From Actinomycetota bacterium (GTDB lineage: Bacteria; Actinomycetota; Geothermincolia; Fen-727; Anoxymicrobiaceae): a DNA stretch of 54,041 bases. The DNA is taken from positions 1 to 54,041 of the forward strand of contig JAHIMR010000090.1 of the NCBI GenBank assembly GCA_018896525.1, in the 5' to 3' direction. Below the pieces are notes generated by a model. The model did not search any database, was not told the DNA's origin, and saw nothing but the letters and a program-made list of their open reading frames with translations. How positions within the stretch are numbered: position 1 is the stretch's first letter; every line of letters begins with the position of its first letter. A program made the translations under genes and the position numbers. This document shows positions 43,633 through 53,070 of this stretch, piece after piece.

Positions 43633-43661
43633 TTGACAATAATCATTGATGCATATACTAT
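43633..43661 (+). promoter_or_regulatory. Candidate promoter of the vapBC-1 pair
   Basis: TTGACA 43633-43638, 17 bases, TACTAT 43656-43661 (TATACT with a 15-base spacer overlaps). The following 40 bases are AT-rich with TATATACATATA and TTACGGATATTACGTA, suitable as an autoregulatory operator. Markedly more AT-rich than flanking genes. Confidence 0.5.
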
Positions 43662-43709
43662 ATACATATACTTACGGATATTACGTATGTATTACAGGGA
43701 GGGATCAAT

Positions 43710-43916
43710 ATGGCAAGAACTACTGTCGTGATTGAAGACAAGCTTCTGAAAGAGGCGAAGAAAGCCACGGGGGAAAGCACCATCAGGGGGACCGTCAACA
43801 AGGCCCTTGAGGAGGTTGTCAGGAGGCAGCACATCAAGGAACTGCTCGCGTTAAAGGGTTCTGGAATCGTCTCCCTCACCCCCGAAGAACTTGAGAAGAT
43901 GAGGGCAAATGAGTGA
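43710..43916 (+). CDS. VapB-type antitoxin
   Basis: 68 residues, ATG with GGGAGGG upstream. The N-terminus RTTVVIEDKLLKEAKKATG is a ribbon-helix-helix DNA-binding motif, followed by a helical segment that would wrap the toxin. Overlaps the PIN toxin gene by eight bases. It should neutralise that toxin and repress the pair's promoter. Confidence 0.85.
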   Translation: MARTTVVIEDKLLKEAKKATGESTIRGTVNKALEEVVRRQHIKELLALKGSGIVSLTPEELEKMRANE

Positions 43917-44331
43917 CCTTGTGCTCATCGATACCAACGCCTGGATCACATACTTCGACCCTGAGTACCGTGGTATGCCGGACGTCGCAAGCGAGGTTGA
44001 GCGCCTCATCGACCGTGAACTGGCGTGCTACACTGAAATCATCTACATGGAACTCTTCGTTGGGATCAAGAGCGAAGAGGACGTCAGAAAGTTCAAGAGT
44101 GCCTTCTCTGCCGTACCCCTGAAGAGCTTGGTTGACAGGGAGGTGTGGAACTCTGCCCACCAGAACGCGTACAAGCTCTGGAAAGATGGAGTCAGGTTCA
44201 AGCTGGTGGACCTGATAATCGCCACTGTCGCAATCAATTATGACCTGAAGCTTTTCCACCACGACAAAGACTTCCTGGACATGAAGATGTCACTTCCGCT
44301 GCAAGAGTACAACCTCCTGAAGAAGAAGTAG
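43909..44331 (+). CDS. VapC-type PIN-domain toxin
   Basis: 140 residues. PIN-domain acidic residues are visible: LIDTNAWI (Asp near 8), E in YMELFVG near 47, D in LVDLIIATVA near 104, and HHDKDFLDM near 122. VapC toxins cleave tRNA or rRNA. All motif residues are present, so it is probably active. Paired with the preceding gene. Confidence 0.88.
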   Translation: MSDLVLIDTNAWITYFDPEYRGMPDVASEVERLIDRELACYTEIIYMELFVGIKSEEDVRKFKSAFSAVPLKSLVDREVWNSAHQNAYKLWKDGVRFKLVDLIIATVAINYDLKLFHHDKDFLDMKMSLPLQEYNLLKKK

Positions 44332-44508
44332 CGCTCTAGAAAGTGTGACGCCCCCATTCAACCACCGAAAACACGCGGGCAACCTCTACGAGATGTACTT
44401 CGATGTAGAACCTGCGGCTGGGGCGGGGTGGCTGAGAAGCGCTTGAATAATGGTGCTTTCAAGGAATCCGGCCCATGGATCGAACCTGATTCATCATAGC
44501 CGCTTCTC

Positions 44509-44907
44509 TTATTCGAGCGGCTTCATTAGGTTGCGCTTCCGCCTGTGGGTCGCCCGCACGGTCTCGAGGTGTTGCGCGAACTCCGCCTCGCGGCCTATCC
44601 GCTTCATGAGAGCGCGTATCTTTCGATAGAAGTCCAACGGCCTCGCGGTAGGATTCTTTGTTCTTCTGGTTGATAAGCGGGTCCACCTGCGCGATGTAGA
44701 TATTAAGTGAGTCCTCGGACTGCTCCTCCTCTCGCAGTTCAGCAAGCCGCATCCAGAGATCGTCAGTGCATCCGCCCTCGACGACCGTAGCGAAGTCTTG
44801 CGGTGCCCAATAATGACTCTACCGCCAGTGAGCGCCACCCATTGCGCTTGTCGCGCGGGATCGCTCGAGTATTCCTCGAGTAAGAAGTTCAGCGGAAACT
44901 GCTGCAC
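44509..44907 (-). pseudogene. Frameshifted C-terminus of a SWIM zinc-finger protein
   Basis: Three reading frames must be joined to restore homology: a first stretch FLLEEYSSDPARQAQWVALT, then a second-frame stretch MRLAELREEEQSEDSLNIYI...QKNKESYREAVGLL, then a first-frame ending FYRKIRALMKRIGREAEFAQ...THRRKRNLMK. This order matches the C-terminal region of SWIM zinc-finger proteins as I know them (a long helical segment ending in K-R-N-F-M-K-L). The SWIM motif itself is not seen. The gene is decayed. Sequence 44332-44508 and 44908-45040 shows no intact gene. Confidence 0.65.
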
Positions 44908-45088
44908 ACTCCCTGGAAAGCCGCGGGTCGAGCCGTTTCGCCTCCATGGTAACCATACACCGCTGCAACATCATGCACCAGGAAACGAACAGGCAACAGC
45001 CTGTCATCCGATTCCTGGTTGTTGTTGGTACCACTTAATGCTATAGTAATACCATAGGTAATGTATGTCTCATGAGAAAGGTAATACC

Positions 45089-45352
45089 ATGCCGAAGATA
45101 ACCGACAGGTCGATCTTGACCAAGAAATCCCAGGTTACCATACCCAAGAGCGTGCGAGAGGCCATAGGGGTGAAGCCGGGTGACGAGGTGCGCTTCAGGG
45201 TGGAGGGGAAGACCGCTGTAGTGGAGCCGGTTGTGTCCAATCTGAATAAACACTTCGGTTCGGTTAAGGCCGGGAAGAAGCCGGAGGACTTCAAGAAGGC
45301 CCGAGAAGCCTTTGAGAAGGGCGTCGCCAGTGACGTCGCGGTGAGGAAGTAA
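45089..45352 (+). CDS. AbrB-type antitoxin
   Basis: 87 residues from ATG 45089 with AGAAAGGT seven bases upstream; the ATG at 45065 has none. The AbrB/MazE swapped-hairpin domain reads SILTKKSQVTIPKSVREAIG. Four bases separate it from the PIN toxin. A direct repeat TAATACCAT (45047-45055 and 45082-45090) flanks the ribosome site and may be an operator. Confidence 0.85.
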   Translation: MPKITDRSILTKKSQVTIPKSVREAIGVKPGDEVRFRVEGKTAVVEPVVSNLNKHFGSVKAGKKPEDFKKAREAFEKGVASDVAVRK

Positions 45353-45356
45353 AGAA

Positions 45357-45758
45357 ATGCGCTTCCTGGAAACCGACGCGATTCTTCGTTACCTGACTCG
45401 TGATGACGAGAAAAAGGCCGCCGCCGTCCTTACACTGCTTCGAAAGGTTGAAAGTGGCAGGGAACGCGTGGTAACAAGCCCGATGGTGATATTCGAGGTT
45501 GTGTTCACCCTCCAGTCGTACTACAAGGTGCCGAAGAGCGAGCTAAGAGAGAAGGTGCTTACCATACTCGACCTCAGGGGCCTCTCGCTCGAACACAAGG
45601 ACGTGTTTGCCGCAGCCCTTGAATGTTACTGCGATCTCAATCTTCCTTTCGCTGATGCGTTCAATGCGTGTTACATGAAGAGCAGTGGGCTCAATGAGAT
45701 CTACACTTACGACGAGGATTACGAAAGGATAGACGGAATCAAGAGGGTAGCCCCGTGA
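45357..45758 (+). CDS. PIN-domain toxin (VapC)
   Basis: 133 residues. Acidic PIN residues: FLETDAILRYLTRDD (Asp near 6), E in VIFEVVFTL near 47, D in LPFADAFNA near 99 and YDEDYERIDG near 118. Complete. Forms a toxin-antitoxin pair with the preceding AbrB gene. The module sits between decayed fragments of two genes that are usually neighbours. Confidence 0.87.
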   Translation: MRFLETDAILRYLTRDDEKKAAAVLTLLRKVESGRERVVTSPMVIFEVVFTLQSYYKVPKSELREKVLTILDLRGLSLEHKDVFAAALECYCDLNLPFADAFNACYMKSSGLNEIYTYDEDYERIDGIKRVAP

Positions 45759-45817
45759 TCCCAGCGAAACGCCTTTGGCTTTTTCTCTGAAAAGCCCCTG
45801 TCCGTGGAGGGTGGACG

Positions 45818-46012
45818 ATGAGCCCGAGAGACCACAGCGACAACGACCTAACCGCTCTTGATGAGTTGATCGAGAAGATCACTGTCGACGCATATGGCGA
45901 CGACGAAAGGTTCTGGGCGTTTCGACGAAGCAGAGCCGGAAGATGCATGCGTGAAGGGAGCGACACGCGGATTATGAGTCCGATTCAGGTGTGTTCTGGT
46001 GGGTTACCATAG
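45818..46012 (+). pseudogene. Remnant of the gene that usually accompanies SWIM zinc-finger genes
   Basis: 64 codons. Residues ~9-36 (DLTALDELIEKITVDAYGDD then E-R-F-W-A-F-R) match the N-terminus of a ~150-residue family often annotated as calcium-binding that lies next to SWIM zinc-finger genes. After W-A-F-R the sequence diverges, and no continuation is found. A truncated remnant is the best reading. The rest of 45759-46128 has nothing recognised. Confidence 0.5.
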
Positions 46013-46128
46013 GTGCTGATTGTGCTTGATAGTGAGGAAAATCGTCTTCCTGAGTAACGGTGGCTTCTGCTGGTTGGGTAGAAAAAGGTAGATTGTCGCT
46101 CAGAAGTGATAGAAACCGTTCGCGAGGT

Positions 46129-46848
46129 CTATGTGGCAAAACGCAGTGTTGGCAGTTGATTCCACTCGCGTCCTTCGAGCAATCGGCCTGCCTTCTTCTT
46201 GCGCGCTCCTCCCCACTGCTTGAAAAAGAAAGGAACACCTTGGTGAACACAGGCATCACGCAGTTCCAGAACCCATTGCTTTTCCATCGCCCGTGCGGAC
46301 GGCCCGGATTCCCCACCAACTATGGCCCAATCGATCCCTGCCAGGTCGGGCTCCGGGATCGAGGCCAGGAGCGGTTCAAACGAGATGAACTTAACCCCAG
46401 CGCCGCTTGACTTGAGTGGCCTGAGGCGTTCCGCACAGGTAGCATCCTCAACAGTAACGCCCATCCACACGTTCGCTGGCCAGTTTATTGACCGGCCCAT
46501 ATATTCCAGCCGGTCTGCCCTCTTGGTGAGTATTTGGAAGGTGTGCCAATTGGCCTGGCGCATCACCTCGAACACCCGGAGTATGAACTCATCAGGGACT
46601 TCCTCGTGAAAGAGATCGCTCATGGAATTAACGAAGACCGTCCGTGGCTTGCGCCAGGATAGTGGCAGTGGCAACGCCTGGGGGTGTACGGTGACCTTGA
46701 AGCCGTTTCCGTATTTCGGCTGGCCCATCGCCTTTAGCCTTCGGGCCATTCTCTCGGCATAGCAGTTCTGGCAACCGCTGCTGACCTTCGAGCAGCCGGT
46801 CACCGGGTTCCAGGTTGCTTCCGTCCATTCTATGGTCGTCGTCGCCAT
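46129..46848 (-). CDS. Gp37/Gp68-like three-Cys protein (DUF5131)
   Basis: 239 residues. The N-terminus TTTIEWTEATWNPVTGCSKV is the hallmark, followed by C-S-K-V-S-S-G-C-Q-N-C-Y, i.e. the three-Cys motif CxxxxxxCxxC, which suggests a radical-SAM-like Fe-S site. Later VFVNSMSDLFHEEVP and WAIVGGESGPSAR are family-typical. Such proteins occur in phages and defence-rich regions and are paired with TcmP. Abuts tcmP with no gap. No reaction has been established that I know of. Confidence 0.88.
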   Translation of the reverse strand: MATTTIEWTEATWNPVTGCSKVSSGCQNCYAERMARRLKAMGQPKYGNGFKVTVHPQALPLPLSWRKPRTVFVNSMSDLFHEEVPDEFILRVFEVMRQANWHTFQILTKRADRLEYMGRSINWPANVWMGVTVEDATCAERLRPLKSSGAGVKFISFEPLLASIPEPDLAGIDWAIVGGESGPSARAMEKQWVLELRDACVHQGVPFFFKQWGGARKKKAGRLLEGREWNQLPTLRFAT

Positions 46849-47676
46849 CTATATTGCTCCTCTACTTCTGTACTTGTTGAAGATGTATTCCGCTATATTC
46901 TTCCCCTTTTCATTGGGCCCGGCAAAGACCAAGTAGTACAAATCACGGTTTTGCGCCTTCACGGGAAAACCCGCAGTGACATACTCGAACCCGGCTTTCT
47001 TCTTGAGCCTTTCGACGTATGCATCCACAACCTGCTTGTTGTCCGCAGCCTTCCCAGGCATGTTATCAAACAGTGTGGTCTGATAAAAAGCCTTCTGCCA
47101 GGAATCATCTCCCCGGAAGGCATCCATCCTCTGGATTTGGCTCTCGGGCAAGCCCTCCGGGTTCTTCCACAGGGCGTTCATATTCATATCCATTGTGGGG
47201 AAGTTGAGTATGACCTCTATCGTCTTCATCCTCGCTGCCTTCTCGACAACCTCCCATTTGTAGTGCATTCCATAGGGATCCAGCAGGCAGAATGCCCTCT
47301 TGTAGCCTTCCCAGGTAATCTGGGGGAATATCTGCCTCAGCAAGACCTCGTTGCAGTCGCCCGGAAATACATGAACGTTTTCTTTTCCGGCGCATTCGCG
47401 CCTGAGGTTCTCTGCCTTCACGGGATTAAGGTCAATGAAGAAGTACTCCTTGAACTCTGGTTTTATATCGAGCACCCTCAGCGGGCTACCCTGGACTAAT
47501 TCTCCCGTGGTCTTGGACCGGTGCTGTCCGCTACCGCTGAAGGCGTCAATGTAGTAGTGGTCGAAGCGGTCCTGCGCTGAGACGATCTTCGAGTATTCCT
47601 TAAGGTAATCGCTTATTATCTCGATCTTCATCTCTGACCAGTAGCCGATCTCGTCGAATTGTTCTGAGTAGCTCAT
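46849..47676 (-). CDS. tcmP: Three-Cys-motif partner protein TcmP
   Basis: 275 residues. Opening with W-S-E-M-K-I-E-I, then YYIDAFSGSGQHRSKTTGEL and a DLNPVK segment, which look like a Rossmann-type SAM-binding site, and LLDPYGMHYKWEVVEKAARM. TcmP is defined by its obligate association with the three-Cys-motif protein encoded next to it, and here the two genes are adjacent and co-directional. A methyltransferase role on the partner or on nucleic acid is inference. It lies 205 nt below hsdR. Confidence 0.88.
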   Translation of the reverse strand: MSYSEQFDEIGYWSEMKIEIISDYLKEYSKIVSAQDRFDHYYIDAFSGSGQHRSKTTGELVQGSPLRVLDIKPEFKEYFFIDLNPVKAENLRRECAGKENVHVFPGDCNEVLLRQIFPQITWEGYKRAFCLLDPYGMHYKWEVVEKAARMKTIEVILNFPTMDMNMNALWKNPEGLPESQIQRMDAFRGDDSWQKAFYQTTLFDNMPGKAADNKQVVDAYVERLKKKAGFEYVTAGFPVKAQNRDLYYLVFAGPNEKGKNIAEYIFNKYRSRGAI

Positions 47677-47881
47677 GAGTATATCCTCAACTTCGGTGTC
47701 AGTAACTTGGTGTTATATCTATTCGCAGTAGTCAGGGACCTCCATTCCCATATATCGGTAAGCTCTCATAACAACTACGCGATGCCATCTAGAGAGGTCG
47801 CAATGCTCGTTCCTTTGTCGGTTAACCTGGACGCCAATATGATTATAGCCAAGCACTGTGACAGGCTATGGAACCCAAGTA

Positions 47882-50800
47882 TCAAGTGGACAGATCAGAG
47901 CAGAGCAGTTCCGCCTGCTCCAAAACGGTCCTGGTTGCCGCTTCCTGCTTGTCTGGTGGATATCCGTACTTTCGAAGCACCCGTTTGACCATTACCCGCA
48001 TTCTTGCTCTTACGTTTTCCCTGACAGTCCAGTCAATTGTCACATTGTTTCTGACAGTCTGGACGATCTCCTTTGCGATCTTACGTAGAGTCTCGTCACC
48101 AAGGACCGCGACGGCACTGTCGTTGGTTTCCAAGGCGTCGTAGAAAGCAAGCTCTTCTTCCGAGAGACCCAGGTCCTCACCACGACGGTCCGCCTCGCGC
48201 ATTTCTTTCGCCAGTTTGATGAGTTCTTCAATCAAGGCCGCCGTCTCGATGCTGCGATTCTGGTATGCGCGGATGGACTTTTCGAGCATTTCCGCGAAAG
48301 ATCGCGCCTGTACGATGTTTCTCTTCTTCCTTGTGCGGATCTCATCGTTTAGTAACTTCTGAAGAAGCTCGACGGCGAGGTTTCGCTGCGGTAGGTCACG
48401 AACTTCATCAAGGAACTCGTCGGAGAGAATTGAGATGTCAGGTCTCTTGAGCCCGGCTGCAGCAAAGATATCAATTACTTCGTCGGGAGCGACAGCTTTC
48501 GAAACAAGCTGTTTGATAGCGTGATCCAGGTCCTCTTCTGGCCTTTCGGCTCCAGAGGACTTCGCGATGGCGGAACGGACGGCCTGGAAGAAGGCGAGGT
48601 CATCTCGAATTTCGAGGGCTTCTTTACGAGGAACGGCAAGCGCGAAAGCCTGCGACAGTTGGGTGACGACAGCCAGGAGTCTCTCTTTGCCTTCTTCCTG
48701 AGCAAGGATGTGTTCCTGAGCGGCGGGCAGGAGGTGCAGCCGGTCCTCCGGGGAGCCCGAGACCCAGACCGACCAATCGAATCCGTGGAACAGCCCCAGG
48801 CAGACTTCATATTTCTCCAGCATCACCGCTACCGCTTCGTCCTTGTCGATGGTCGCCCGTCCCTCACCACCGCTCTCGGTGTACTGAATGGTCGCTTCCC
48901 TTAACTGGTTGGCAAGGCCCAGGTAATCGACAACCAAACCACCGGGTTTGTCCTTGAAGACACGGTTTACACGAGCAATAGACTGCATCAGGCCGTGTCC
49001 ACGCATGAGTTTATCGACGTACATGGTATGAAGGCACGGTGCGTCAAACCCGGTTAGCCACATGTCACGGACGATGACAACCTTGAAAGGATCAGCGGGA
49101 TCCCTGAAACGTTGCCGTAGAGCTTCGCGGCGTGGCTTGTTCCTTATGTGCCGCTGCCATTCGAGAGCGTCCGACGCCGAGCCCGTCATAACTACCTTGA
49201 TGACACCCGTGGAATCATCATCCGTATCCCACTTAGGCCTGAGCTTCACTATCTCGTCGTAGAGGTCGACACAGATGCGGCGACTCATGCAAACGACCAT
49301 CGCCTTGCCGTCCATGGCTTCAAGTCGTTTATCGAAGTGGTCCACCAGGTCGGCGGCTATCATCGCGACCCGCTTGTCCTCACCGACCACCGCCTCCAGG
49401 GCCGCCCATTTTGTCTTGAGCTTCTCCCTTCGGTACTCTTCTACTTCCTCGGTGACCAGATCAAACTCCTCATCGAGCAAACTCTGTTCGGATTGATCCA
49501 GGTCGAGCTTGACCATTCTGCTTTCGTAATAGATGGGCACAGTAGCGCCGTCCTCCACCGCCCGCTGGATGTCGTAGATGCTTATATAGTCGCCGAAGAC
49601 AGCCCGGGTGTTCTTGTCGGTGAGCTCTATTGGCGTCCCGGTGAAACCGATGAACGAAGCATTCGGTAGGGCGTCCCTCATGTGCCGCGCAAACCCGTCG
49701 ATGAAGTCGTACTGGCTGCGGTGTGCCTCGTCAGCAATTACCAGGATGTTACGCCTGTCGGATAGCTGCGGGTGCTTATCCCCGGACTCCTCGGGGAAGA
49801 ACTTCTGGATGGTGGTAAAGATTACCCCGCCGGATGCGACGCTGAGCAGCTTGCGGAGGTCCGCCCTGCTTTCCGCCTGGACCGGCTTCTGACGCAAGAG
49901 CTCGTGACAACTGGAGAACGTCCCGAAGAGCTGGTCGTCCAAGTCGTTTCTGTCGGTTATCACCACCAGTGTTGGATTCTCCATCGCGTGGTGGAGAATT
50001 ATCCGGCCTGCATAGAAAGCCATTGTGAGGCTCTTGCCGGAGCCCTGTGTGTGCCAGACGACACCGCAGCGCTTATCCCCATCGGGTCGCGAAGCAAGTA
50101 TTGACGCATCGATCGCCTCCCTAGCGGCGTGGAATTGGTGATACCCTGCAATCTTCTTCGCCAGTTCAACGTCATCCTCGAACACGATGCAGTACCTCAG
50201 GAGTTCGAGGAACCGGTTCTTCTCAAAGACGCCCTTCACGAGTACTTCGAGCTGGGGAACGGCCGCTGATGCCACCTCCTCCCCCTCGATTGTGCGCCAG
50301 GGAAGGAACCACTCCTTGTTAGCGGTGAGGGAGCCGAGGCGCGCCTGTAGACCATCCGATATCACCAGGATTTCATTGAAGGTGAAAAGCGAGGATATCT
50401 GCTTCTTGTACGTTTGGAGCTGGTTGAACGCGGACCAGATGGTTGCGTTCTCATCGGCGGGGTTCTTGAGTTCGATAACAGCCAGTGGGATACCATTCAC
50501 AAACAGGACGATGTCAGGGCGACGCTCGTGCTCTCCTTCGACGACCGTGAACTGGTTCACGACCAACCAGTCGTTGTTATCGGGGTTGTCGAAGTCAACC
50601 AGTCTGACCTGGTCTCCCGCTATCGAGCCATCTGACGTGCGATACTCAACGTTCACCCCTTCAACTAGCATCTGGTGGAATGTCCGGTTGTTGGAAGTGA
50701 GCGATGGCGATTCGGGGCGTTTAACCTTGCGGAGCGCTTCTTCCTGGGCCTCCGGTGGAAGTTGCGGATTCAGACGCGCGATGGCGTCTGTGAGACGACG

Positions 50801-50950
50801 CTCAAGGATAACATCCTGGTAGCTCCCCCTCTCGGAGAAAAGCTCTCCAGGGACCATGTCCGGGCCGAACTGGACGTTATAGCCGAGGGCCTCGAGCCAG
50901 GAGAGGGCGGCTTCTTCAACCATTGATTCAGTCATCGAACCCATTGACAT
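47882..50950 (-). CDS. hsdR: Type I restriction endonuclease subunit R
   Basis: 1022 residues from ATG 50950 (AGAGGG seven bases upstream). The N-terminal nuclease domain has E-E near the start and [22 protein letters not shown] (PD-(D/E)xK). The SF2 motor has [13 protein letters not shown] (Walker A), [12 protein letters not shown] (motif II), FTGTPIE (III) and SIARVNRVF (VI). The C-terminal helical part binds HsdM. Full length and apparently intact. It translocates and cuts unmethylated DNA, but only with HsdM and HsdS; hsdM is not in the window. Confidence 0.96.
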   Translation of the reverse strand: MSMGSMTESMVEEAALSWLEALGYNVQFGPDMVPGELFSERGSYQDVILERRLTDAIARLNPQLPPEAQEEALRKVKRPESPSLTSNNRTFHQMLVEGVNVEYRTSDGSIAGDQVRLVDFDNPDNNDWLVVNQFTVVEGEHERRPDIVLFVNGIPLAVIELKNPADENATIWSAFNQLQTYKKQISSLFTFNEILVISDGLQARLGSLTANKEWFLPWRTIEGEEVASAAVPQLEVLVKGVFEKNRFLELLRYCIVFEDDVELAKKIAGYHQFHAAREAIDASILASRPDGDKRCGVVWHTQGSGKSLTMAFYAGRIILHHAMENPTLVVITDRNDLDDQLFGTFSSCHELLRQKPVQAESRADLRKLLSVASGGVIFTTIQKFFPEESGDKHPQLSDRRNILVIADEAHRSQYDFIDGFARHMRDALPNASFIGFTGTPIELTDKNTRAVFGDYISIYDIQRAVEDGATVPIYYESRMVKLDLDQSEQSLLDEEFDLVTEEVEEYRREKLKTKWAALEAVVGEDKRVAMIAADLVDHFDKRLEAMDGKAMVVCMSRRICVDLYDEIVKLRPKWDTDDDSTGVIKVVMTGSASDALEWQRHIRNKPRREALRQRFRDPADPFKVVIVRDMWLTGFDAPCLHTMYVDKLMRGHGLMQSIARVNRVFKDKPGGLVVDYLGLANQLREATIQYTESGGEGRATIDKDEAVAVMLEKYEVCLGLFHGFDWSVWVSGSPEDRLHLLPAAQEHILAQEEGKERLLAVVTQLSQAFALAVPRKEALEIRDDLAFFQAVRSAIAKSSGAERPEEDLDHAIKQLVSKAVAPDEVIDIFAAAGLKRPDISILSDEFLDEVRDLPQRNLAVELLQKLLNDEIRTRKKRNIVQARSFAEMLEKSIRAYQNRSIETAALIEELIKLAKEMREADRRGEDLGLSEEELAFYDALETNDSAVAVLGDETLRKIAKEIVQTVRNNVTIDWTVRENVRARMRVMVKRVLRKYGYPPDKQEAATRTVLEQAELLCSDLST

Positions 50951-51014
50951 CCATACACCCTCTTGGTACATTTATAACAGAGGCTGGTCACTGCGTAGCG
51001 GGGGCTGGCCTTGC

Positions 51015-51749
51015 TTATCTAGGCAAAATCACCAACCCCGCTCCCTCAACCCGGCCATCCCGACTTCGCCGAAGCTTCTTTTCCACGATGCGCCAGTCTT
51101 CTTTGTCCCGTTTGCCGAGCACATGACGCCCGATGGGCGTTACCACTAGGTCGGCAAGCTGCAGGCCGGCGACATTCTCACTTTTCGACCGCAATACCAG
51201 TCCCGCAATGCGGTCTATAATGTCCTTTGCCTTTATGTATCGCGTCCCCTGGATTTTCAGGTTCAAATACGCCAACTCAAGCTCGCGGTCAAGTGTAGGA
51301 TCTCGCTCTTCGGCAACGATCAGCCCGCCCCTGCTCACCCTGCCTACCTCGAAGCACAATCTCTCTACCAGTATGTCGAAGCTTAACATGTAAGGATCGA
51401 GCGCCGAGAGGCCGTACTTCGCAAGGTGTTCATCCTTGCGTATTGCGCAAGCGACAACCCTGTAGTCCAAGCCGGACATAAGTTCATTCAGTTCCTCGTA
51501 GAAGTATTCGCGGAAAGCAGGCTCTTTCATCCGCTCGAACCCGCTGCGGTTGCGCGTGATATCGGCGGTGTGCAGGATAACGTCCTCCGTGCCAAAGAGC
51601 TTTTGCTTGAAGATGTTCATTCGCCTGGTCAGTTCACCTTCCGCGTATTCCTTATCCAGTATCACGCCTCCGAGAACGAAGATTGGGTATTGAGGATCGA
51701 TCGCCAACAAGTTGTGGTCCCCGGATTCATCGAGAAAAAGAACCTTCAC
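51015..51749 (-). CDS. DUF3800 protein, RNase-H-like fold
   Basis: 244 residues. It starts VLFLDESGDHNLL with the acidic D-E-S-G-D motif characteristic of DUF3800, with later Asp residues in D-Y-R-V-V-A-C-A-I and L-Q-L-A-D-L-V. The fold is predicted to be RNase-H-like with possible nuclease activity. Its start overlaps the hsdS stop by four bases (ATGA), so it is translated with the restriction genes. DUF3800 genes are common cargo of defence islands. Confidence 0.88.
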   Translation of the reverse strand: MKVLFLDESGDHNLLAIDPQYPIFVLGGVILDKEYAEGELTRRMNIFKQKLFGTEDVILHTADITRNRSGFERMKEPAFREYFYEELNELMSGLDYRVVACAIRKDEHLAKYGLSALDPYMLSFDILVERLCFEVGRVSRGGLIVAEERDPTLDRELELAYLNLKIQGTRYIKAKDIIDRIAGLVLRSKSENVAGLQLADLVVTPIGRHVLGKRDKEDWRIVEKKLRRSRDGRVEGAGLVILPR

Positions 51750-52981
51750 GGGATATCCCCCAGGAACTTCTCGGCGTCCTTTATGCGTATCTCACCGGAG
51801 ATGAGCTTGGGCAATAGAGAATCTCGCAAATTCTTTAGTGTCTCATTCTCGAACAAGTTGTTTCGTATCTTGTTGTAGAAGGGTACCACGGTCTTCTGAA
51901 ACCTGTCCGACAACGATTTCGAGGGCAAAAAAAGCTCAATCTGCCGAAAGGTACTCTTGCTTATCTCAGCGAAAGTTGTTCCATTGGCGAGCCCGATGAT
52001 CGTCGGGAGGTTTTCCTTGGCCCAGTTCAGCACATAGAAACAAGAGGGTTCATCCTCGCAGACCATTGCAACAATGCCCTGGTTTACCGACACGGGTACT
52101 TCGGCAATAGCCAAATAGCCAACAGGTGCCCGAGAAGATAGCAAGACTGTCCCAACAGGTAGAAGTCCTGAACTAATTCTCGCAAGTCCTTCTTCGGTTA
52201 TCTTTCGTGAGGTCTCCAACAACAGCGGGCTTTCAAGACCAGACATATCTCTTGGGGTGGCAAATCGCACAGATCCTCCCCAATAGCTTCTGTTCTTGGT
52301 GCTTGGCGTGCTACCACCAACGACACGAACCACATCACCTATTTGTTGAACTTGCCATCCTTTTGGAATCTTCCCGATGAGTGAATCCTCAAACGAGTCG
52401 GGGAAGAGGGCGGCGGTATCGGCGTCAATTCCCATCGGCTGGCGGCCGTCGGACTTCGCTCTGACCGGGTCAAAATCAACAAACCATGACTTGAATATGG
52501 CGCGGGCTATAGCTTCCAGGGTTTCGTTCATCCGCCGGTTCAACTCGATCTTGTCATCCAGGGCACCGAGGATGTGAGCGATGGCACGTTGCTCCGTTGA
52601 CTCAGGAGTGGATGCGGGAATTGAAGCAAGTATGGTTTGATTGAGGAGCGGCTGCCCAGACCCACCTCGCCAGTTATTCAGATGAAGTGTCTGTAGAAGG
52701 TAGAAGAGAAACCGAGCATCGTTTTCGTCGAGCGCACTCGCTCGAATCGCGTTGTCGGTCACCCAGCACTTCCGGTCACTGAAGAGCAACGAGCCACAAT
52801 AGCTGCCAACACGCCCAATCACGATGGTGTTGGGACCAGCGTTCGTCTCATTAGCGAAGCCGATGGTCCCGTTTGAGCCATAGACGGGATACGGCAGGTC
52901 ATTAGCTCGTTCAGGACTGGACTTGCCGTTCGAGAACGACAACACATTTCCAAGCTTTGTCTCTTTCCACTCACCCGCCAT
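51746..52981 (-). CDS. hsdS: Type I restriction specificity subunit S
   Basis: 411 residues. Two target-recognition domains of ~150 residues are separated by a conserved helical region (ALDDKIELNRRMNETLEAIARAIFKSWF VDFDPVR, shown split); a second helix closes the protein (ENETLKNLRDSLLPKLISGE). TRD1 begins WKETKLGNVLSFSNGK; TRD2 is marked by KGWQVQQIGDVVRVVGG. The bipartite target cannot be read from sequence. It starts eleven bases inside the preceding fragment's stop region. Confidence 0.94.
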   Translation of the reverse strand: MAGEWKETKLGNVLSFSNGKSSPERANDLPYPVYGSNGTIGFANETNAGPNTIVIGRVGSYCGSLLFSDRKCWVTDNAIRASALDENDARFLFYLLQTLHLNNWRGGSGQPLLNQTILASIPASTPESTEQRAIAHILGALDDKIELNRRMNETLEAIARAIFKSWFVDFDPVRAKSDGRQPMGIDADTAALFPDSFEDSLIGKIPKGWQVQQIGDVVRVVGGSTPSTKNRSYWGGSVRFATPRDMSGLESPLLLETSRKITEEGLARISSGLLPVGTVLLSSRAPVGYLAIAEVPVSVNQGIVAMVCEDEPSCFYVLNWAKENLPTIIGLANGTTFAEISKSTFRQIELFLPSKSLSDRFQKTVVPFYNKIRNNLFENETLKNLRDSLLPKLISGEIRIKDAEKFLGDIP

Positions 52982-53069
52982 AGCCTAACTCCTCCAGGTT
53001 GGCCCTGATTAGCTTGTCTAGCTTGGCGAGCTGCTCATACAGCGTGACGGCAATCTCAGCCGTTTTATT
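52971..53069 (-). pseudogene. Probable 3' remnant of hsdM
   Basis: About 32 codons with no start codon, reading NKTAEIAVTLYEQLAKLDKL then I-R-A-N-L-E-E-L-G-Y-G-G and TGA. This resembles the C-terminus of type I methylase subunits, which end in a helix and L-x-x-L-G-Y/F-G, and it lies where the hsdM end should be, overlapping the hsdS start. It begins directly after the DUF1016 stop. The identification rests on a short match. Confidence 0.5.
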
Positions 53070-53070
53070 C

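Noticed and set aside
44459-44752. Intact 97-residue gene
   Set aside because: Its N-terminal half continues the SWIM-type homology of the neighbouring frame and its C-terminal half is out-of-frame sequence, so it is part of the pseudogene.
47707-47988. Plus-strand 93-codon frame after tcmP
   Set aside because: It overlaps the hsdR 3' end, has no ribosome site and resembles nothing recognised; 47677-47881 is left as a plain spacer.
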